A stretch of DNA of 64,000 nt from Zygnema cylindricum (Eukaryota > Streptophyta > Zygnematophyceae > Zygnematales > Zygnemataceae), in assembly GCA_037447655.1 (NCBI GenBank), contig JBBHKE010000642.1, positions 87,501 through 151,500 of the forward strand, given 5' to 3'. The notes under the pieces are model-generated. The model did not search any database. It was not told where the DNA came from and worked only from the letters and a program-made list of their open reading frames with translations. Numbering within the stretch: position 1 is the stretch's first letter; the number at the start of each line of letters is the position of its first letter. A program made the translations under genes and the position numbers. Positions 61,025 to 64,000 of this stretch are shown piece after piece.

Positions 61025-63720
61025 TCACCGCACCAGATCAAATACACAACAAATATTTTTCTTTCGAACTATAACCCACAAAAATTCTAGACATCTCCTC
61101 GACGTTAATTTCCTTGTCACTTCATCCACATAAACCTTTAGCTCGACATCCCTAAAGTCGAACATGATGGAGCACCGGTTTCCTCCTCCTATTGATAGTT
61201 CAAACTGACGTTTTGTCACCGGAAACAGAAGTAAGTCTCCTAGTACAATATAGTTAGTGGTGAGGATGGCTTTGCGCCACAATCAGATATTATAACCAGT
61301 AAAATGCACTATTGCCCTCACCATTGCATGTTAAGTTCTATTCTTTCTTTCGGCTACTTTATTGGATTTCGAAGAATAAGGTGATGTGAATTTTTGACCC
61401 TTCTCTTTACGATTCTGCTCAAATGCCACGAACTCTCCTCCATTGTTCAAGCTAATGGCTATCCGTTTCCTTTCGCATTGTCTTTGGGAAAACACATGCC
61501 ACTCAATAAAAGTATGAAGAGCATTGATTTTCTTTTCAATGATTGAACCCACAAAAATCTCAAATAATCATCCAAAATTACCATAATATATATTGATCCC
61601 ATCTAATACTCTGTAGCTTAATGTGCCCACATAGATCGACATGGATGAGCTCTAGTTTATGTTGAGCCCAAAATTTTGCATCCTTTGTAAAATGGGGTTT
61701 CCGAGTTTGTGGACCTTGACTACATCCATCATATCCATCCACTTTTTCGTTTTAATAATCCTCAATTACCTTGGATTTATGACACATCCAATATTGCTAT
61801 AAGGTTGAATCTCCCTGTAGTTTTGAGATTTGATGTAAAACGCTTATGGCAGAAGCATTCGTCCTCACGCCTTCTCGACAAAAGTCAAAACTGCATGGAA
61901 TTGGTGATTTTGCTTCCGTTTATAAATTTGTTATTAGCTCGATTTCTGTAAATGAAAAAATCGTTTGAGACCATGATGCACCCACCGACGCGCTGAATTT
62001 GTGGTACGCTAAGTAGATATACAAATACATTTGGAATATTCAAGATGTTGAAAAGCTTCAGATATGGATTCGTTTCCATAATGGTCCCACGTGGGTGAAG
62101 TTAGAGGAGCACCCATTGTACCAACGATGATAATTTCTCCACTTGCGGCCGTGATTCTTTTAGGGATGGTAAGTGAACGTATGCCTTTAAAAATGGACGT
62201 TATGAAGGTACACGTGGTGAGATCCCCATTGTGTGTGTCACTTCAATCACTAAGTAAATATATAGTGAGGTGCAAAAAAGGTGAACGTATGTCCTCTTTC
62301 GTCTCCTTCCAATTTTCCCAAATCGAAGAAATTCCATAGCCTCTGCTACATGTGTCGTAGAGGCCACAACCACTACCTCTGTCATGGTCGCAACCATGAC
62401 CACAAGAATTTCAGCTGCCTCTACGTCCTCGATTCTACTATTTAGAAAAACATTGTTGACTTTTGTGGCCCAACTTTTCGTTATAAAGGCATGTTTTTTT
62501 TTACTTGGATAAGAGAAAGAAATATGGCAAAGCCGATTGTAACGAAAACACGAGATATTTCTTAGTTCATTTTGGACAGACTAGAATTTTATATTTGTGC
62601 CCTTGGCTTATCATTTTCTACGGCCTCTCGAACCTCCTCTTTTTCCGCCCCCTCTTTCACGAGTGTAATGCAAATCCATGAACTTTGGAGAGACGTCTTT
62701 CAAGGCTCCTGATCCCTTGGAGCCTTTTAAGAGGTGACGCGGATGCTCTCTGCCATCTTGAAGTAATTTATGATAAACTCGTAATTTTTGTTTTACCTCC
62801 CGTTTAAAATCTCTTTGAGATGTATCCACTTGTCCGACAATGCATTGAAAAATCTGGTCACTTTGTCCCACTTCGTGATCGCTCTTCGATTGTTGATTAG
62901 TTGTTGATTGATAATATTTGAACCGATTCACTACATCATCAACTCCAATACCTTCCAACATCCGTTTGCACTGTTGTGCGTAGGGAAATGATCATTCACG
63001 GACATTGAACACATTTGCATCAATTTGTTAATGGCCGCAAGATTTTTCCTCTTCCACAAACGTCGAGCCTTGGCATCTCCGAAAGACATTTTTTCCTCCC
63101 GGTTCACAACTTTCCAAAGTCCCCTCAATTTCAGTTAAGCTTGAATGTACTTTTTCCAACGAAGGTAATTCAATCTGTTAAAGACAACGGTTTTGCTGTG
63201 CATGAGAAACATCTCCTCTCCTCCTTGATTTCCTTCCTCTAAATCGAAATCATCATATAATATATGTTTCCACTTCTTATCTTTCTTTTTCTTCGACCCC
63301 TTGTCATCATCCTCGAAATCTCTTCCATTCAGATCGTGATGTGGTTCACCCTGAGTTAGTTCATCAAAATCCCATCAACGGCGGAAAACCTCTCATCTAT
63401 TTTGGCGAATGAACTTCTCCACATGCGCTCACAACTGTTTATCGGACATTGAACCACGAACACCTCTATTTTCATCAAAAAAATCGGTGGGGATTGAAGA
63501 CATAAATGAAGCTTGAGAAAAAATGAAATCTTTTTTTTCTTTGTGGGGCTCCTTGGGAGGCGACAGATTATCCGAAGTATGTATTGGTGATGGTGGCACC
63601 TGAAGAAGAGGGAGTGAATGGGAGCTTCTTCTTCTTCTTTTTCCCCCATAACCGCAACACTCGCCAGGATGACACGACAATGAAGCACTTACCGCAAGGG
63701 TCAATTTATACCTCAATGTT
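61025..63720 (-). pseudogene. Minus-strand copia relic with gag and integrase fragments
   Basis: Read right to left: gag-like fragments 63716-62611 (LWKVVNREEKMSFGDAKARR at 63128 downward), then a GCSQGPQTRKPHF-like box near 61730-61690, then LELIHVDLCG near 61660-61630. An integrase piece at 61552-61331 has LNNGGEF where an active enzyme has an Asp (Asn at residue 36) and ends VAERKNRT. A possible integrase tail lies at 61282-61025. No reverse transcriptase follows. Frames are broken throughout. The gag part is duplicated at 45478-47275. Confidence 0.65.
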
Positions 63721-64000
63721 CACCACAAAAATTACATTACAGCGAATGCAATCAAATTGATCAATATTGCATTACATTAGAATGACATTAAAATACGATT
63801 CGGAAAAAATAATCTCACATTAATAAAAAACCGATATTACAATTTTTTCTTCTCTTTTCCTTCGTGGTCCATTTCTTCACATGTTCCTCCAATTAATATC
63901 TACAAAAAGCCACGTCCTCCCCTAATACGATAACCAAAAATAGCAAAACCCATATGAGTGTGCGCCGCCAAAAAACTTCAAAAAATCTGCCACCTGTCAA
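63721..64000. other. Flank of the copia relic, duplicated in copy 1
   Basis: Matches 47275-47555, including TGTGCGCCGCC. No gene. Confidence 0.6.

Larger units (their letters stand above)
55375..64000 (+). repeat. Segmental duplication, copy 2 (runs to window end)
   Basis: Collinear with 42515-47560 after removal of insertions. The last bases, TCTGCCACCTGTCAA, still match copy 1 near 47537-47555, so the duplication continues beyond 64000. Confidence 0.85.

Noticed and set aside
1-64000. tRNA or rRNA genes
   Set aside because: No convincing tRNA A and B boxes with a foldable cloverleaf and no rRNA signatures were seen by eye; a tRNAscan run would be needed to exclude them.

Overview
The window is nuclear DNA of a green plant or streptophyte alga. 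It is AT-rich, genes carry GT-AG introns, the left-edge gene belongs to a family I know only from plants, and the repeats are plant-type Ty1/copia elements plus several non-autonomous DNA transposon families. The lineage cannot be fixed from sequence alone. A non-seed plant or charophyte would fit.

Layout. 1-6432: 3' half of a multi-exon membrane-protein gene (Arabidopsis AT5G11700-like). 7.5-15.2 kb: nested DNA transposons, including a possible 6.5 kb element with about 475-bp inverted ends and a 956-bp fold-back element with a 9-bp target duplication. 16.0-21.4 kb: a complete but inactivated Ty1/copia element with 435-bp LTRs. 22.5-26.0 kb: more nested MITEs. 27.1-31.6 kb: tandem repeats and a 1.4-kb polypyrimidine tract. 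31.9-34.3 kb: a gag-protease relic on the minus strand. 37.5-38.7 kb: an unrecognised broken minus-strand ORF. 39.3-41.5 kb: a minus-strand intron-containing gene resembling Crypton/Ndc10-type tyrosine recombinases, broken by frameshifts and stops.

42.5-64 kb: a large direct duplication (copy 1 about 42.5-47.6 kb, copy 2 about 55.4 kb to the window end). Each copy carries an intact 157-aa secreted six-cysteine protein gene, possibly TPD1-like. The two proteins are identical and the genes differ by three synonymous changes, while most flanking DNA has diverged more. A third, gene-less promoter relic lies between them near 49.0 kb. Different transposons have hit each copy, so each copy shows insertion sites that are empty in the other. 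A protease- and integrase-less copia derivative (51.2-55.3 kb) separates the copies.

Only three loci look like plausible working host genes: the left-edge membrane protein and the two secreted-protein genes. Most of the rest is transposon-derived or tandemly repeated.
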